Source: Porites lobata
Lineage: Eukaryota; Cnidaria; Anthozoa; Scleractinia; Poritidae
Direction of reading: 5' to 3'
DNA: 64,000 nucleotides
Assembly (NCBI GenBank): GCA_942486035.1
Contig: CALNXK010000043.1
Span: 796,501-860,500 of the forward strand
How positions within the stretch are numbered: position 1 is the stretch's first letter; the number at the start of each line of letters is the position of its first letter. The translations under genes were made by a program, and so were the position numbers. Under the pieces are notes generated by a model. That model saw only the letters and a list, made by a program, of their open reading frames with translations. It ran no database searches and had not been told where the DNA came from. This document shows positions 12,269-25,398 of the stretch, piece after piece.

Positions 12269-13550
12269 TTTAATTTTGCAGTTTTGTGAGTTTTTTTTTT
12301 TTTGAAAAGTTAACTTTCAAGCCACAGTTCCGTCGATGTTCCTGCTAACTGGCGCAATTCTCTCAAACTTAGTCAAAATAATAACGACAAAGACCTCTTC
12401 TCTAAGACCTGCTCAGCTCACTCTGTTATCCTGCAGGCGCAAAAGGAGAGGAGAAGGAGAAAAAGGTGGAAGGGGATCCCCGACCCCCCCTCCGCTTTTC
12501 CCCCCCACATCTCCATTCAATGTCTGCCACGCAGGCTACAGCCTCTAGTATCCACGGTATTAGTGGGGAAGGCGAGGTCCGTCCTCAAACTCCCATCATT
12601 TGTTTTTAAATTTCTCTTGTATGCTTTATTGACGGAATTGGGTCTGAAAGTAACTTTATTTGTATTGGACACTTGGGTATCAACTTTTCAAAACTAGGAC
12701 GCTTTGATGAGTTGGATAATGGCACTAAAGTAAGCTTCTTTAGCTTGTATGTTTTGTTTTCGCAATAGAGGTCCCATGGGAACCTGACCCTCAAATTTGG
12801 AAGAAACGGTTCTCTTGAGTATTTTCACATGAACTGTATTGGGAAAACAAAACGTACAAGCTAAAGAGGTCTATAATTGGTGCATTTGATTGTGGTTTTA
12901 ACATTAGTATTCAGATGTGAGAGGCTGTTGATCCGTACGAACCACGGTACATGTTTTTAAGCCATATTTTATTATGCCCGGCGTTTGCTTTCTGTAAGGA
13001 GCTTTTGGCAGGCTTGGGTGTGTTGTAAGATGATTGTATTTCCCTTTGATAGTGGGTCGTAAAAGTCGTTAGAGCTGGCTTTATGCTTCCTCACTTCACC
13101 CAAAAATACAGATTTAGCGGAGTCCACAAAAATTACGCAGGTAGCTTGAACGTGTAGTTAGAAAGCAACTCGTAGAAAGTGTGCGAAACATTTTTTCGCC
13201 CTGCTTCGGAACTGTTTGGTCCGAGAGGGTCTCTTTTTTTTTAAGTAAGCCGATGCCAACGGCGCAAAACCCCAGCACCAGGGCCTCCTTTTGCGCTCTG
13301 TCATTTTGTAAGAGTGGACTGGGCCTCGTGTCGGAGGGTGTTTTTATATAGTGGGCTAGTTTGTTGTGCAACTCTTCAATCCTAGTAAGACCGCTGTCCT
13401 GTTATTTATAATAAAATCCCGTTATTTATTGTTTTAAAGGAGTTTTGATATAAAAGAGTACTAAAAGTAAGTGCAAAGTGAGTTGTTTGGGTCGTTTTTA
13501 TGCTGTCACCATTTTGTACTGTAGAGGATTTTATATAAGAATTGTTGATA

Positions 13551-13556
13551 AATAAA
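13551..13556 (+). terminator. candidate polyadenylation signal (TMEM131, distal)
   Basis: AATAAA stands in AT-rich sequence about 1.9 kb after the TMEM131 stop; another AATAAA lies at 13,410. If used, the 3' UTR would include the three MITEs at 11.7-12.3 kb. Which signal is used cannot be read from the sequence. Confidence 0.35.
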
Positions 13557-13804
13557 GTTTTGTAAAATCAGAGATGGAAACTTGCCTGTCTTGTAAGATT
13601 TGTTATTCATGTATCTTTAGCAGGAGTAGGAACTTTTTTTTATCAATCTATCTTACTGGAACAAGAAGACTCATCCACGATGTCCGTAAAATCCCTAACA
13701 ACAGCCTACCTGCCGCCGCAATGTAAAATTCAATTCACACTCTTCTCCATTAAGAATGAAGAAGATTTTACACAACTAAATTACGGAGGCACCTTTCTCG
13801 CGTG

Positions 13805-14292
13805 TAGCCTGCGAAAACATCCGTTTCTCCTCGCTCTTCGCCGATGGGGACGTTTCTGCGACTCAGCGACAGAAATTCCATACTGATGACGTAAAATCTG
13901 TCCGGAATCCGGTCAGAAGCGCTGATTGGTCGACAGAGTAATTACATTGTTTTAGCTATTGCTTACGAATGACAGACAAGAGACAAAAGGCCACAAAGGT
14001 CAAATGTAAACGCGAAGAATCTCTAACAAAACAGTCAATATTTGTGGAATATAGTATTCTCTAGAAGAAGCATTGAGTTTTGCTGGAGCTTGTTGGCAGA
14101 TGAACACAACACTTCACCAAAATCGACCAGAAAACACGTAAAATTGGACAAATTTGTATTTGGAACCATTTATTATGTAAACACTGGTTGCGTCATCAGT
14201 ATGGAATTTCTACCGCTGAGTCGCAGACGTTCCTCCTCGCGAAACGTCCCCGGCGGTGAAGAGCAAGGAGAAACGGATGTTTTCGCAGGCTA
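13805..14292. mobile_element. MITE with about 85-bp terminal inverted repeats
   Basis: The left arm TAGCCTGCGAAAACATCCGT, running through to AGAAATTCCATACTGATGAC, is mirrored at 14,195-14,292. Length is about 488 bp with no ORF of note. The inner motif GAAATTCCAT-CTGATGAC is shared with the smaller element at 25,194-25,327. Confidence 0.85.
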
Positions 14293-17200
14293 TCTCGCGT
14301 GCGGCTGGAGGCTTCGGTTTCGGCCGCGGCTGAAGTCACGCGCGGATCAGACTTGACCGAAACCTGAAACCGCGCATGAAAAGTCTCTGACACCTACTAA
14401 AGTTTAGGTCTGCAGAGGCTCTCGCTGGGTTTCCCTGTAAAAACAGAGGAGAGTTGATGAACAGTAAGACTGGAAAATTTTGACAAAACTTCGACTTCTT
14501 CCCTTACGAACAATGAAGTTAATAGTGAAGTTCAAACCCACAACGTTGGGGTTTAAGAAGCGCACCGCGTTCTCTTTCCTCCCCTCGTGCGCTCGAATTA
14601 AATCCGCTGCGCGCAGGCAGTTTAATACTGACCGGGTGAGAGCCGGTCCGCGAATCAGGATACGAAGGTCTTTTCTTGAGGGCGTCTGACAGTTTTCAAG
14701 TGTTTATTTACATTTCATAAACCGAAAGCAAGATTTAAGCTTTTCTTCTTCTTCAGCTGGGGCTGAATTCCACGGCGACTTTGGCAGCCACCCACACCCC
14801 AGTCTCCAAGCGCGAAGGCAAAAGCGCGCCGGTCAATTTTTTTTAATGCCCACTTCAAGATGGCTGCCACTGACCGTTGTCGATTGGTCACTAGTATCCA
14901 AACATGATTTAGTACTGGGCTGGAATGTACTTGGGATCTACGAGAAGAATATGCCTTTTGCTTCCGGTAAAAATATCTAAGAAGTATAACCACGAGGAGC
15001 CGCAAGGGGTGATATTTTTGCACGGCATCTGGCGGCACATCAAAGAATTTGGAATTGAAGGGCAAATTCCTAGAATATCTTCGCCAGTTAAGCTAGAGAA
15101 AAGGTGTTAGAAAACCTCAGGATCCAAAACAACACGTCAATCAAAATATCACTTGGACCTTTTCGCTAATGAAGAGCTATCACGCGGCTAAGCTTGAATT
15201 AGACATATATTGAAATAGGAACTCGTGTCAATAAAGTATCAGAAGTGAGCGGGAATCGCTCCTGGTTAAAAAACTGGTTCACAGGGATATGCATCTCTTC
15301 TAGTTAAGAGAAGGGAATCAGAGCTGCTTTTCATGCAGGAACAGGTTTTCTTCGGGCTAACTACAAAACCTCAGCTTATTTCACTCCTTGACATTGTCAA
15401 AGCGCATTTTGTAAAGATAACTTTTTCCGCTTTATGAGCTTTTTTTATATTCTATTCCATAAATGTTTAACCTCCCTCAAAAAGCCAAGTAATATAAATG
15501 CTGTTGTTAAAAAAAGCGTTTTACTTGTTTACGTGAATTCGCTACCCAAAGATCACTATGCTGAAAGGACAGGGCAAAATTTCCAGGAGAGAGGCATTAA
15601 TTTTTTTTCCCACGAGGTTACAAAGAGAAAATGCAAAGATTATTATTATCGTAACCTTCAGGTATGTTCTACCCACGAGGTTACAGAGAGCAAATGCAGT
15701 GATTATTATTAACGTAACCTTCAGGTATGTTCTACCCACGAGGTTACAGAGAGCCTGCAAATGCAGTGACAATTATTAGATTTTAGTGCAACTATCAGGT
15801 TGAGTTCCTCCATTAAAAGAGTTTTTTGCTAGGGTTAAACAAGTTTGGCTTTCATGAGTTTCAAGGTGCAAGAAATTATCAGTATAATTATAGCACACAA
15901 ACATTGTCATCTAATTTTTCGCACGTAGCCGGAATAAGCCAAGAAATGAAGCATATATAACGAAAAATCGTTCTCAGATGATCTCCATATTAAATAAATT
16001 ATACTAAACGTTGCGAAAGAAATTATTGTTCGTATCCGTCTTATCCATTGTAAAAGCGAGGGGTCATCGCATGACATCCGGTATATTAAACAGAGGTAAT
16101 ACTCACGGGTTTCACGAGTTGTATGCACTATTTTTCGCCGAGAAACAAATTTAAACTTCAATTCTTACCTTACAGTAGTCCGTTCTTTTACCTTGCATTC
16201 GACAACAAATCTGTTAAAGGCGAACAAAGCGATTCCGGCACTCTTCTTTATGATGAGTAGCAAGCCGCAGGAACTGAAGCCGCTTGACTGAAGTAAAATC
16301 CACCGATATGCACGGCATTCTCACTACAAATATAAACAAACGTTGCGGGGAAAAAACGACGAGGAGGAAAAAATGCCAGATCTTCGCCTTGGCAATGTAT
16401 TCCAGCTACCATGCCGGCGTATCTCCAGAAGGTGGACTCGAAGTGAGACAAACCTTGTGAATTTTTTTAGACGCCCTTTGCGCGCAAACTAATTTATTCT
16501 GGCGCGAAATGAAGATTAACAATAGGTATACTGAAATCTAATCCACGACAAGAAGATTTTCGCACTGTAGCGCGACATATTAAATGCCTATTTTTACAAG
16601 TATGCGGAGAAAGTGGTCCACTAGTTTAACTTTTTTAAGATGAATTTACTCCACAAAGGCAAAATGAATGTTTTATCTCTATGTTGTTTACGTGCCGGAT
16701 TAGAAGGCAGAAGTAAATTCATCATACAGACCCCATCAAAATGAAAGTACACGAATGAAACGGAATAAGTCTGGAACGGTTTAGTTTCTACTCGGCAGCT
16801 TCTTTGCTTTTATAACAAAATTTAATGTTGCAGTCTGTTTTAAACGTTGGCATATCAACGCGTACAGTCACTGAATGAAAACAACAGTCACGATCACGTT
16901 CTTCGAAACCGACCAGACGCGCGCGACCTACCACTGTTATGGCAAGCAATTATCCTGAAGGTGTTAATGTTCCCGTGACAGTCTTCGCACTGAAGGTGTA
17001 AATGGTAAACCGAACGGTCGCTTTGATCATCAGAAAGACCTGTCAACTTTGATGATTTAACTGATTAAATTACGGGACAGAAATTTTACTCCTTGCGGCT
17101 CCTCGTGTGTAGGTATCGTATCCTTGAGTGTCTTGGGCAGCAGTTACACGAGTTTAATACGAAGCCCCTCTAAAAATGCTTGAATGTCAGGTCTTTCAGC

Positions 17201-17496
17201 AAATAAAACGATTTTACCCTCAGAATACTGGACGCGTTAGTTCCGAGGACTTAAAAAAATTTCAGGAGTTTCCACCAAACCTCCTCCAGCCCTTAATAGC
17301 TGCCTAGAAACTCCCTCGCCCCTGGTTCACGCAATAGGCGGTTGTTCATATTTACATCGTTATCAGGGCGTTATCCACCCAGATCGCTATTTCTTCATGC
17401 TTTACGGATAGTATGAAAAAAGTATTTTTATTATCCATGATTTGCATCGACGTTCGCTGCTTAAGGAGATGAAAAAAAGAAAAAGAGTTGAAAAGC
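14293..17496. other. intergenic sequence between TMEM131 and the tRNA
   Basis: No coding exon or conserved domain is recognised. A short tandem repeat lies at 15,611-15,778 (separate entry). Weak ORFs (for example 14,715-15,065 on - and 15,434-15,712 on +) show no family features. Confidence 0.4.
15611..15778. repeat. 63-bp tandem repeat, about 2.7 units
   Basis: Units start CACGAGGTTACA at 15,611, 15,674 and 15,737, an exact 63-bp spacing. Each carries a short inverted pair GGTTAC/GTAACC. The third unit is truncated and carries a small insertion. Confidence 0.85.
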
Positions 17497-17504
17497 AAAA
17501 AAAA
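17497..17504 (-). terminator. RNA polymerase III terminator for tRNA-Ala
   Basis: An A-run on the + strand is a T-run on the - strand, 8 bp beyond the tRNA 3' end. It is a normal pol III stop and supports a functional gene. Confidence 0.7.
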
Positions 17505-17511
17505 TCAGAGT

Positions 17512-17584
17512 TGGAGAACCCGGGCATCGATCCCGGTACCTCTCGCATGCTAAGCGAGCGCTCTACCATTTGAGCTAGTCCCCC
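17512..17584 (-). tRNA. tRNA-Ala (anticodon AGC)
   Basis: The reverse complement folds into a full 73-nt cloverleaf: acceptor GGGGGAC with GTTCTCC and discriminator A, D stem GCTC/GAGC, anticodon stem CTCGC/GCGAG around TTAGCAT, and T stem CCGGG/CCCGG with loop ATCGATG. A box and B box are intact, no intron is present, and a T-run follows. It is transcribed away from the palmitoyltransferase gene, with 114 bp between the tRNA 5' end and that gene's ATG. Confidence 0.95.
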
Positions 17585-17698
17585 GCTCATACTGGTTTCG
17601 AGGAAATTTTCAGTTTTTAAAACAATAAGCTATTTCTATTGACGTCACTACAAGGCGAAATTTTGCGCATGATCGCCGAACACAACAACAATTTAATC

Positions 17699-20600
17699 AT
17701 GGCTGCCATACTGACTTGCCTGGTTAAAACTTTTCAGTGGATACCCGTTTTATTTATCAACGCAGTTATCATTTGGTCATACTACGCTTATGTTGTAATT
17801 CTATGTTTCGGTAAGAGCACTAATTTCGTACTTGCTTCTTCCCGTTTTCGGAAATCGTCAAATTTGTGACTTGATCCTTCAACACTGTTCAACTGCCGGA
17901 TCTGTCGTTTTCTGCAGTCTTGAGTATCTTCAGCTTCCTGATCTCTAACCCAATGCGCCTTCTTTTTTTTCAGAGAGTGTTCAGTCTGTATATGAGCGAG
18001 GTAGGTTTAAAAACATATTCAATGTAACATCTGTGTACGTTCACAAGTTTCGAAATCAAGGCCTTAATTCCTTTGTGTCACGGTGATTAAGCCGTTCATA
18101 GTAGTTTTATTTTTTTTCTACAACTCATAGACTGCACTGACCATTTTTTTCAGCTGTGTATTTGATGTTCTATCACCCTTTCTTTGTGATGCTGATGATA
18201 TCTTATTGGCGGACGATATGCACATCATCCGGTTTTGTTCCTTCTCAGGTGTGTTATGAAATAATATTGTACCAACCTTGGAAATTAAAAATAAGCTACA
18301 ATTAGCCTGTCTTTAAACTAAGTTTTCTCTTTATATTTTGTTCTGATAATGAACTACAGCCGCATAGTAATAGGGCGATTGATCAGAGGCGTCAATACTG
18401 TCTATAAAGTCTATAAAGGGTAGGATTAAGTATTATTACTTTTATCATTCTTGCAAATAGCAACTGTAATATCTGTAATGTCTCAATTATTACAATTTCT
18501 TAGAAAGAAGTCAGTTATGGTAAACATTTTTTCCTTGTCCAGTCAGCTATATCCATTTGCTTTTGTTTTTTCATCTATATTAATCTTGAATGAAGAACCC
18601 AGGCAGATGCATGTAGATGTTGTAAGTTAATTTGCTTCTTGGGTCGATCTGTTTTTGACCAAGTTTTATTCTCAATTTGCTTTGTCTCCTACCTTAAATA
18701 TTCATGAATTAGGGCTTGGAGACTAAGGAAATTTAGAATCAACTCACTGATCATAGTTATTTACTACCTTGTACACACTGTTTCATTTTCATTTTACTGG
18801 AATTTGGGTGGATCTGCTAAAGCACAAGTATGTTTGTCTGTTGCTGATTTTTACTTTCATGTTATCAAAAATGAAATCCAAAGGAGTCAGTGAATTATGG
18901 TTAAAACTCTATAAAGAGGGCAGTTACCAGACTCTGACAAAATTGTCGGTAAATTGTTATAAAAATAACATCTATGTATTAATTGTCGGACACATAAGAA
19001 GGGATGGTTGCCACCCCGCCTCTGAGGTTTTTCTGAGTTTTTTCCTAGATGATAAAACATCAGCACCTGACATTTTCAGAAGCTGTTCCTTTATCCCTCA
19101 CGGGCAGTTTGAGACAAGTTTAGTGATTGTCAGTTACTATGGGTAGGACAGATCAATGTCAGTTGTCCCTGTTCAAACGAAAACCTGACATTTTTAAGAA
19201 ATTCACAAAGATACATATGGGCCATTATTCATTGATGAGTTACACCACACTTGTTTTTTGCTTTAGGAGGGAAAAGGGTGGCGGGAAGCAGTTTGTTTGC
19301 TACTTATATAGAGCCAGGAATTGAGGGCCGGAAACTACATTTAAAAATCTGTTCCCAGAATACTCTTCTTGAGTCTTCTGGTTGTTAGCCTGCAAATGCA
19401 GCCATATTTCTGGCCGTCACAAGGCGTCTGCTCATGCAGGCTAGGTGGTTGTACTGCGGTAAAAAAAATTCTTTTTTTTTCAGTTTTTCTTGTCCAGAGC
19501 AGACAGAGAAGCATTGGATAATGGGGTATGTAGTTAAGTGTAGTTTTGTTTTGTTGGCTTATCAGGTTCTTAATAGAATGGATGCTGAAAAGCTAATTCT
19601 GTTTTAGTGGTCAAGACAATCAGTCAATCAATTAGTGTAATTTCATCCACAGCTTGGAAAAATCCAGGATGGTGTAATAAAAAGTATCACAAGATGGTGC
19701 TGCCTAAAAATGCAGCTTTTATTTAAATTGTCACACTTTAGGATTTCATCCACAAACTCAGAAGTAAGGACCACCCTAGCATAATCCAGTATTAATAATG
19801 ATATACGGTGCAACATGACATGAGGAGTAGTAGGCATCCGTCAGTCTTCGAGATCCTGGATTTGCACACTGGTCAAGCTGGGTTTAACAGTGTGTTCTGT
19901 GGTTGCACAGTCCGATGTGGGCTACAGTGGCAGTCTCTTCTCACTGCAATGTGAGCAGATGGTTGTTGTTGGTTCTCTCCTTTGTTCCGAGAGGTTTTTG
20001 TCCAGGTACTCCAGTTTTTCCCTCTCCTCAAAAATGAACATTTCCAAATTCCCATTCGACCAGGAATCAGGTAGACGAAGAACCACTTTGTGGATGTGCT
20101 ACCTTCAAATTATTATTTATTTATTTATTTATTTGTAGTTGGTAGTGTCTCTTTGGAGTTCTTTATCTTTCCTGCATTGTCTCTGCATTGTTCTCTTTCC
20201 TGCAGTGTCTCTACATCTGATATGCCTTCTCAGCCAATGACACAGGAGAGAATGGCTCCAAATATAGACTGAAACATTACTTTAAAAATGCATCAATAAC
20301 ATTCCTTGACATAAACAAAGCTATGCAGCTGAGATGTACTTGATTTGAAATTATATTTGTGGAATTTTTTGTAGGACCCTAAAGAGGTTCTAGAAAAAGT
20401 ATCAAGAAAGCTTCCAGTAATGACAAAAACTCTATCAGGAGGTAAGAAATATGTTATTTACCAATAGCTTGTGCTAAAAACTGTTGCATACCTGTATGAT
20501 CATAGGAATTTTGAATGGGAATGCATTTTGTGTGTGAGAAGAGTGAACTGTTAACCCTGTGATGCCTCTGTGATGCTGTAGCATCACGTCAATGTTGTCC

Positions 20601-23600
20601 GAATAACAATAGTGAACTTATGCAACAGGACGGGAGAGAAAAGAAGGCGGCAAATCTTTTTTGACAATCGTCACAATAATTTTGTGATGAGCATAGGAGG
20701 CATGGGTTAGTAGGATTGTCTGGGGGCATTCCCTAGAAAATTGTACAATCTAGAGGCTCAGAAATGGTATTTTCAACCTTCTTCATGAGATATTTCTTAA
20801 AAAATGCTCAACCTGGATAAAGTGTGAAATGACAAGTACATCTAGTGCTTACAGCAATATCATGGAGGTTTTGTAAACTTGACACATATTTCTCAGCTTT
20901 CTATATGTCCCGCCCTTAGTACACTGGCCTGTGTTTTTAGACAAACTTCCGTTGGGGGGGGAGGAAGCGCACGCTGGGAAAATGTTAAAAACACGTAAAC
21001 ACAAAATGTTTCCGACAGTTTTTGTCTAAGTTTTTGTAAAATAAAGCAAGTTTGATTCAAGCAATGGTTTCATGTAGTGAATACGGTCTTTTTTGTAGTA
21101 ATTTACTTCTTTTCTCGGATAACTGGTTCAAGCATTTAATCAAACTAATGTTAATGGGAGTAGTATGTTATTCAGTGAGAAATTCATATGAACCTCGTAC
21201 TAAAACAAACACAAAATGTTTCCTCTACAAAAGTGGAGGGCTGTACCGCCCTTTTCCCCCCCTCCCCCATCAGCCTCTCCAGCTTCGCTGTTCCTCTCAG
21301 TGAAACATAAATTCTGTGCGTCTCCTTTGAATAATAATAATTAGGACTAGGAAACGGAGGAAATCCTGATTATCATACTAAGTTGAAATGCTAGTCTAAC
21401 CTGAAAATGGATTTGACCTACAAGCGTATATACATGCACTGCATGAAGAGGATATTATTTTGTGGCAAGTCAAACACACATTTAAGTTTGGCATAACCAA
21501 AATCTGGGAAGAGATTCCTGCTAACGCAAAAACACTCAGCCACTACCAGTTCAAAAAACAATTCAAACTAATTCTGCTTAACCCTCAAAGTTAACTACAT
21601 ATAAAATGACCGCCATCATCGTGCATATTTGCCATGGCACCTAGCGTACATATTAAGTATTTTCTTTTTATAATCCAGCGGTGGTTAGCTTGAAAGCTGA
21701 GCTCCTCTGGCTGACGGCCATACACTTCTACCAAAGCCATTAGTGTCTCTTATTTGTTATTTCATTCCCACTTTACTATATACTGTGTAAATAACATATA
21801 CAAGTGTGAAAAACCTAAACTGAACTGATCTTGGTTACTTTTATTCCAGCTGCTAGATATTGTGATGTATGTCAAGCTATAAAACCCGATCGATGCCATC
21901 ACTGTTCTATGTGTAGAAAGTAAGTTGGGCTTTGCTCAGGAACTACTGTTTCAATTTATACAGAACGTGATGTTACTGTACCAGTGAAGCATGTGGTGTA
22001 CTTTTTTGGACATTTAGGTTGCTTTGTTGTTTTTCGGTGTTTTGAGATACCTTAACATTGCAATTCTTTACCCATAAATGCCTAACATTTTTTAAATAAC
22101 ACAAAACTCAGGCTATTCGTACAATTTCCAAACTAAAGCTCCTTTAAGTAGGTAAGCCAAAACCAGCCGGATAGATACCTACTGCTTGCAACAATTTTTT
22201 GGTTTATATATAAGTTGGTTAATTATTGTAATGGATATATTAACAACTTTCAATAAACAGAAAACATGATTATGCAAACTTCATTAATTACTACATATTC
22301 ATTTGTAATTTGTTACAGGTGTATTCTAAAAATGGACCATCACTGTCCTTGGGTGAATAACTGTGTAGGGTTCACAAACTACAAGTTTTTCCTTCTGTTT
22401 CTGTTTTACGCCATTCTCTACACACTCTATGTCACAGGAACAGTAACTAAGTACTTTGTGGCATTTTGGAATGTGAGTTTATGATAATTATAATTATTAT
22501 TGTATTGATATTAAATTCAGTTTTGTCCAAGTTACCGTACTGGAGAATTAAAGCAACCACTGTTGCCATGAATGGAACAAAAATAGTGAACTTTAATGGA
22601 CTAGACAAAAATTATTGGATAAAATCAGTTATATGTGGAAAAACACAAGCCCATCTCTGTTTGTTTGCTTGTTTGTTTTGTTTTAGTATTTCAAGCACTT
22701 ATGATGTTATTACTTTGTATTGCAGAACACATTAGAGGGAGATGGCAAATTACACATCCTGTTTCTATTTTTTGTTGCTCTCATGTTTTTTATTAGTCTT
22801 TGGTCCCTGTTTGGCTATCATTTATATCTAACTGGAAATAACAAGACAACATTGGGTAAGTTCTATCAGCCTGCAGAACACTGCATTACTTATTTAACAT
22901 TTGTAGCTGTGAAGAACTTGCTGGGTTAGCGGCAAACTGGCGCACAGTGTTTTTTTAACGTTGGAACCTTGGAGAAAATAACCAAGAGGAAGAGAAAAAA
23001 GTAGCTGATGTGTGTAAAGCAAGGTGAAGGGAAGACCAGTGGTGGTTACTATTTACACAAACCACCTGGGTGGATAGTCTGAATTTCAGACGATTGCTTT
23101 GAGTTATTTTTACTCCCTCAGCAGCTTATGGAGTAAAAGCAACTCGAAGTAATCGTCTGAAATTCAGGCTACCGGGTGGAAATCTTGTGCTTAAATAAAA
23201 CTATAAAATTTCATGTGGTGGGAGAATGAACCACTACAAAGTATATCTAAATCAGCGGAACAGACTCAAAAGAGAAGAAAAATTGCATCACCTCAAAAGA
23301 CAGCCCATATTTTAGTTTCACAAATGGAATGGCATGAACCATTTGATTTCCAGGTGAAATTTCCAGTTTTCTCTTTTAAATGTTGAGTATGGTACTCCAG
23401 ATTTCTTAGAAGCGGCGATCCTTGGGACTGGGTGAAAGTCTTAACTTCTCATAGTGTTCTTTCCTTTTGTAAGGAACTTTGCTTCACTTTATTAGGAAAG
23501 CGATATAATCACAAAATGCACTGTAGAGTTTAAAAAAAAAAAAAAATCAATGACATGGAAGCTTTGGGGAGTGGTGATGTTTTACATACACCATAAGCAT

Positions 23601-24745
23601 AAATATTATATATAAAATTTTTTTCATTCTTTTTTTATGTTCACAGAATCATTTAGAGTTCCTCATTTTTATTATGGCCCTGACAAAAATGGCTTTAGTC
23701 TGGGTTCTGTCATGAAGAATGCTGAACAAGTTTTGGGGCTCAATAGGTGGTATTGGTTTTTACCTGTCTACACCAGGTAAGATTTTTCTGTAGTTTACTG
23801 AAATCATCTTTAAGTAGCTATGTAAGAGTGTCTGCATCTTTAAGAATTGGTTAAATCCATTTTTATCTCTTCCATCCTAAACCATCTGTATTGCATGTAG
23901 GCAGACTTGCCAACCCTCAAGAGGAAAAAATCTTGAGGTTGGGAAAAGTAGTGCAAGGTGGGAAAAAGTCATGAGATGTCCTAATTATCCCTAGTGAAAG
24001 GATTTCCAGCAGGGATTATGGGTATTAGAAGTCATGTATCATTTTTAAGTGGGAAAATCATGATCAATCCTCTTTGTTGCTGCTGACATGGACACTTTTG
24101 TTGACAACCATCTTGAAATGAGAGATTATGTAGGTTTATTTTTTAGCAGTGAGTTTGCACATGTGGTGGCAGTGAAACGTCACTGTAGAGTTTTAGAGTT
24201 GGCTGAAGAATAAAAACAATGCACCAAGTTGGCAAATCACACGTTTACTAATCAAATGCGACTGCGAGGCATTTTCTTTAAATTTAGTTTGCTGTCTAAC
24301 TTAGATATGAACCCTACAGAGGCTTCAAATTTTTTGTAGTGTGACTTTTGGAGAAAGCATGAGAAATCAGTTGTCAACTCATGAGAGTGTAAGATAAGGT
24401 TTGAATTCGTGAGACTTGGCAAGTCTGTATTAGGTGTTAAAGGGATTACTAAATCATTTATTTGACAGTATCGGAGATGGAGTCCGCTTTCCAATCATAA
24501 ACCAGCCAGAGGAAGATTCGCTATTAAATGCCCAGCACCGCTGGTTGGAGGAAGGGGAACTAGATGGACATGAAGATCAACAGTATGAAAACAAAGAGGA
24601 TTCATCAGCAAACAGCTTGGATGTATCTACAGCAGAACTGGTAAATGAGAATGAAGTTGAAACTCAGATGCCCAACAGAGCCCGACCAGATGTAGTAGCA
24701 GTTCAGGAATATGAGGAAGTCAAAGACGGAACATCCACCCTGTAA
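17699..24745 (+). CDS. DHHC palmitoyltransferase, ZDHHC2/15/20-like
   Basis: Ten exons: 17699-17810, 17974-18000, 18154-18248, 19484-19525, 20375-20441, 21850-21919, 22319-22472, 22726-22855, 23647-23776 and 24469-24745. They total 1,104 nt (367 aa) with all phases closing. Membrane segments: TM1 (WIPVLFINAVIIWSYYAYVV, residues about 15-37), TM2 (VYLMFYHPFFVMLMISYW), then TM3 and TM4 after the catalytic domain. The zinc-binding cysteine-rich domain starts at C119 (CDVCQAIKPDRCHHC) and leads to DHHC at 144-147 in MDHHCPWVNNCVGFTNYKFF. The TTxE motif (TTLE) and a PaCCT-like NAEQVLG follow. The family transfers palmitate from palmitoyl-CoA to protein cysteines on Golgi and plasma membranes. The start at 17,699 is preferred because MAAILTCLVKTFQWIPVLF matches family N-termini; upstream in-frame ATGs at 17,639 and 17,669 exist. 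The acidic tail diverges from vertebrates. Which of the three paralogues it equals is not decided. Confidence 0.95.
19386..19443. mobile_element. tiny palindromic MITE remnant
   Basis: TAGCCTGCAAATGCAG is mirrored by CTGCTCATGCAGGCTA across 58 bp. It sits 40 bp before the 19,484 exon of the DHHC gene. Confidence 0.5.
19790..20137 (+). mobile_element. probable retroelement insertion with TTTA-rich tail
   Basis: About 350 bp of non-coding sequence ends in a TTATTTATTTATTTATTTAT tail at about 20,113-20,137, as expected of a SINE or LINE 3' end. It lies in the intron before exon 20,375. No pol III promoter or RT ORF was identified. Confidence 0.35.
23062..23179. mobile_element. 118-bp palindromic MITE
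   Basis: CCACCTGGGTGGATAGTCTG on the left is mirrored by CAGGCTACCGGGTGG on the right. TGAATTTCAGACGATT / AATCGTCTGAAATTCA pair almost perfectly inside. It lies in an intron of the DHHC gene. Confidence 0.8.
23901..24428. mobile_element. DNA element with CAGACTTGCCAA termini
   Basis: Left GCAGACTTGCCAA and right TTGGCAAGTCTGT are inverted, enclosing 528 bp with no long ORF. It lies in the last intron of the DHHC gene and ends about 40 bp before the terminal exon, so it forms most of that intron. Confidence 0.7.
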
Positions 24746-25193
24746 TACAGTATTAATCAATGCACTCAAGAGAGTCACTCAAGTTTCCTTGTGACCAGAA
24801 GCTAGCAGAGTTTTCTGCTTGTTTCTGAGAGGATTTTTGTGCGGGATTGGTAAAGAAAATGACAGGATTTTTTTTGTGATGCATAGTTGCACTGTGGGAC
24901 TCGCTGGGTAAAGTGGCCAGTTGATACATGTAGAACCAGGGCTGTCATTAAGTGGCGGGGGGCCGGGGACTTCCCCGCGGCTACTATGAACGTAGCCCTC
25001 GGCTATTTTCATCGGAAAATAGAAGAAAAATTGAAAGGAAAGAAATCCCTAGCTGTTTGATTCCCCGCCTACTTGTTGCATTTCCCTGCCAACTTGAAAT
25101 CTTAGTGACAAACCTGAGAGCATTTTGCAGCTGACATTTTGTAACGCCACAAATGATTTCCCTGCTAAATAACGTCTGAGAAAATTAAGCACA

Positions 25194-25327
25194 GAAATTC
25201 CATTCTGATGACATGTTACTACCTTGATCTGGGAAGTGCTTCTGATTGGTTGAAAATTAATTTTGTCTCATCCAATCAGAAGCACTACCCAGATCTGGCT
25301 AGTGATAAGTCATCAGAATGGAATTTC
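25194..25327. mobile_element. palindromic MITE (GAAATTCCATTCTGATGAC)
   Basis: The outer arms GAAATTCCATTCTGATGAC / GTCATCAGAATGGAATTTC and inner arms AGTGCTTCTGATTGG / CCAATCAGAAGCACT pair. The termini resemble the inner part of the element at 13,805-14,292. Confidence 0.8.
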
Positions 25328-25398
25328 TTCCCTCATTCCTGGGAAATTGACTACCTCAAAGTTGATGGCTGGCGTTGAGAAATGTCAGCTGTTTTCTC

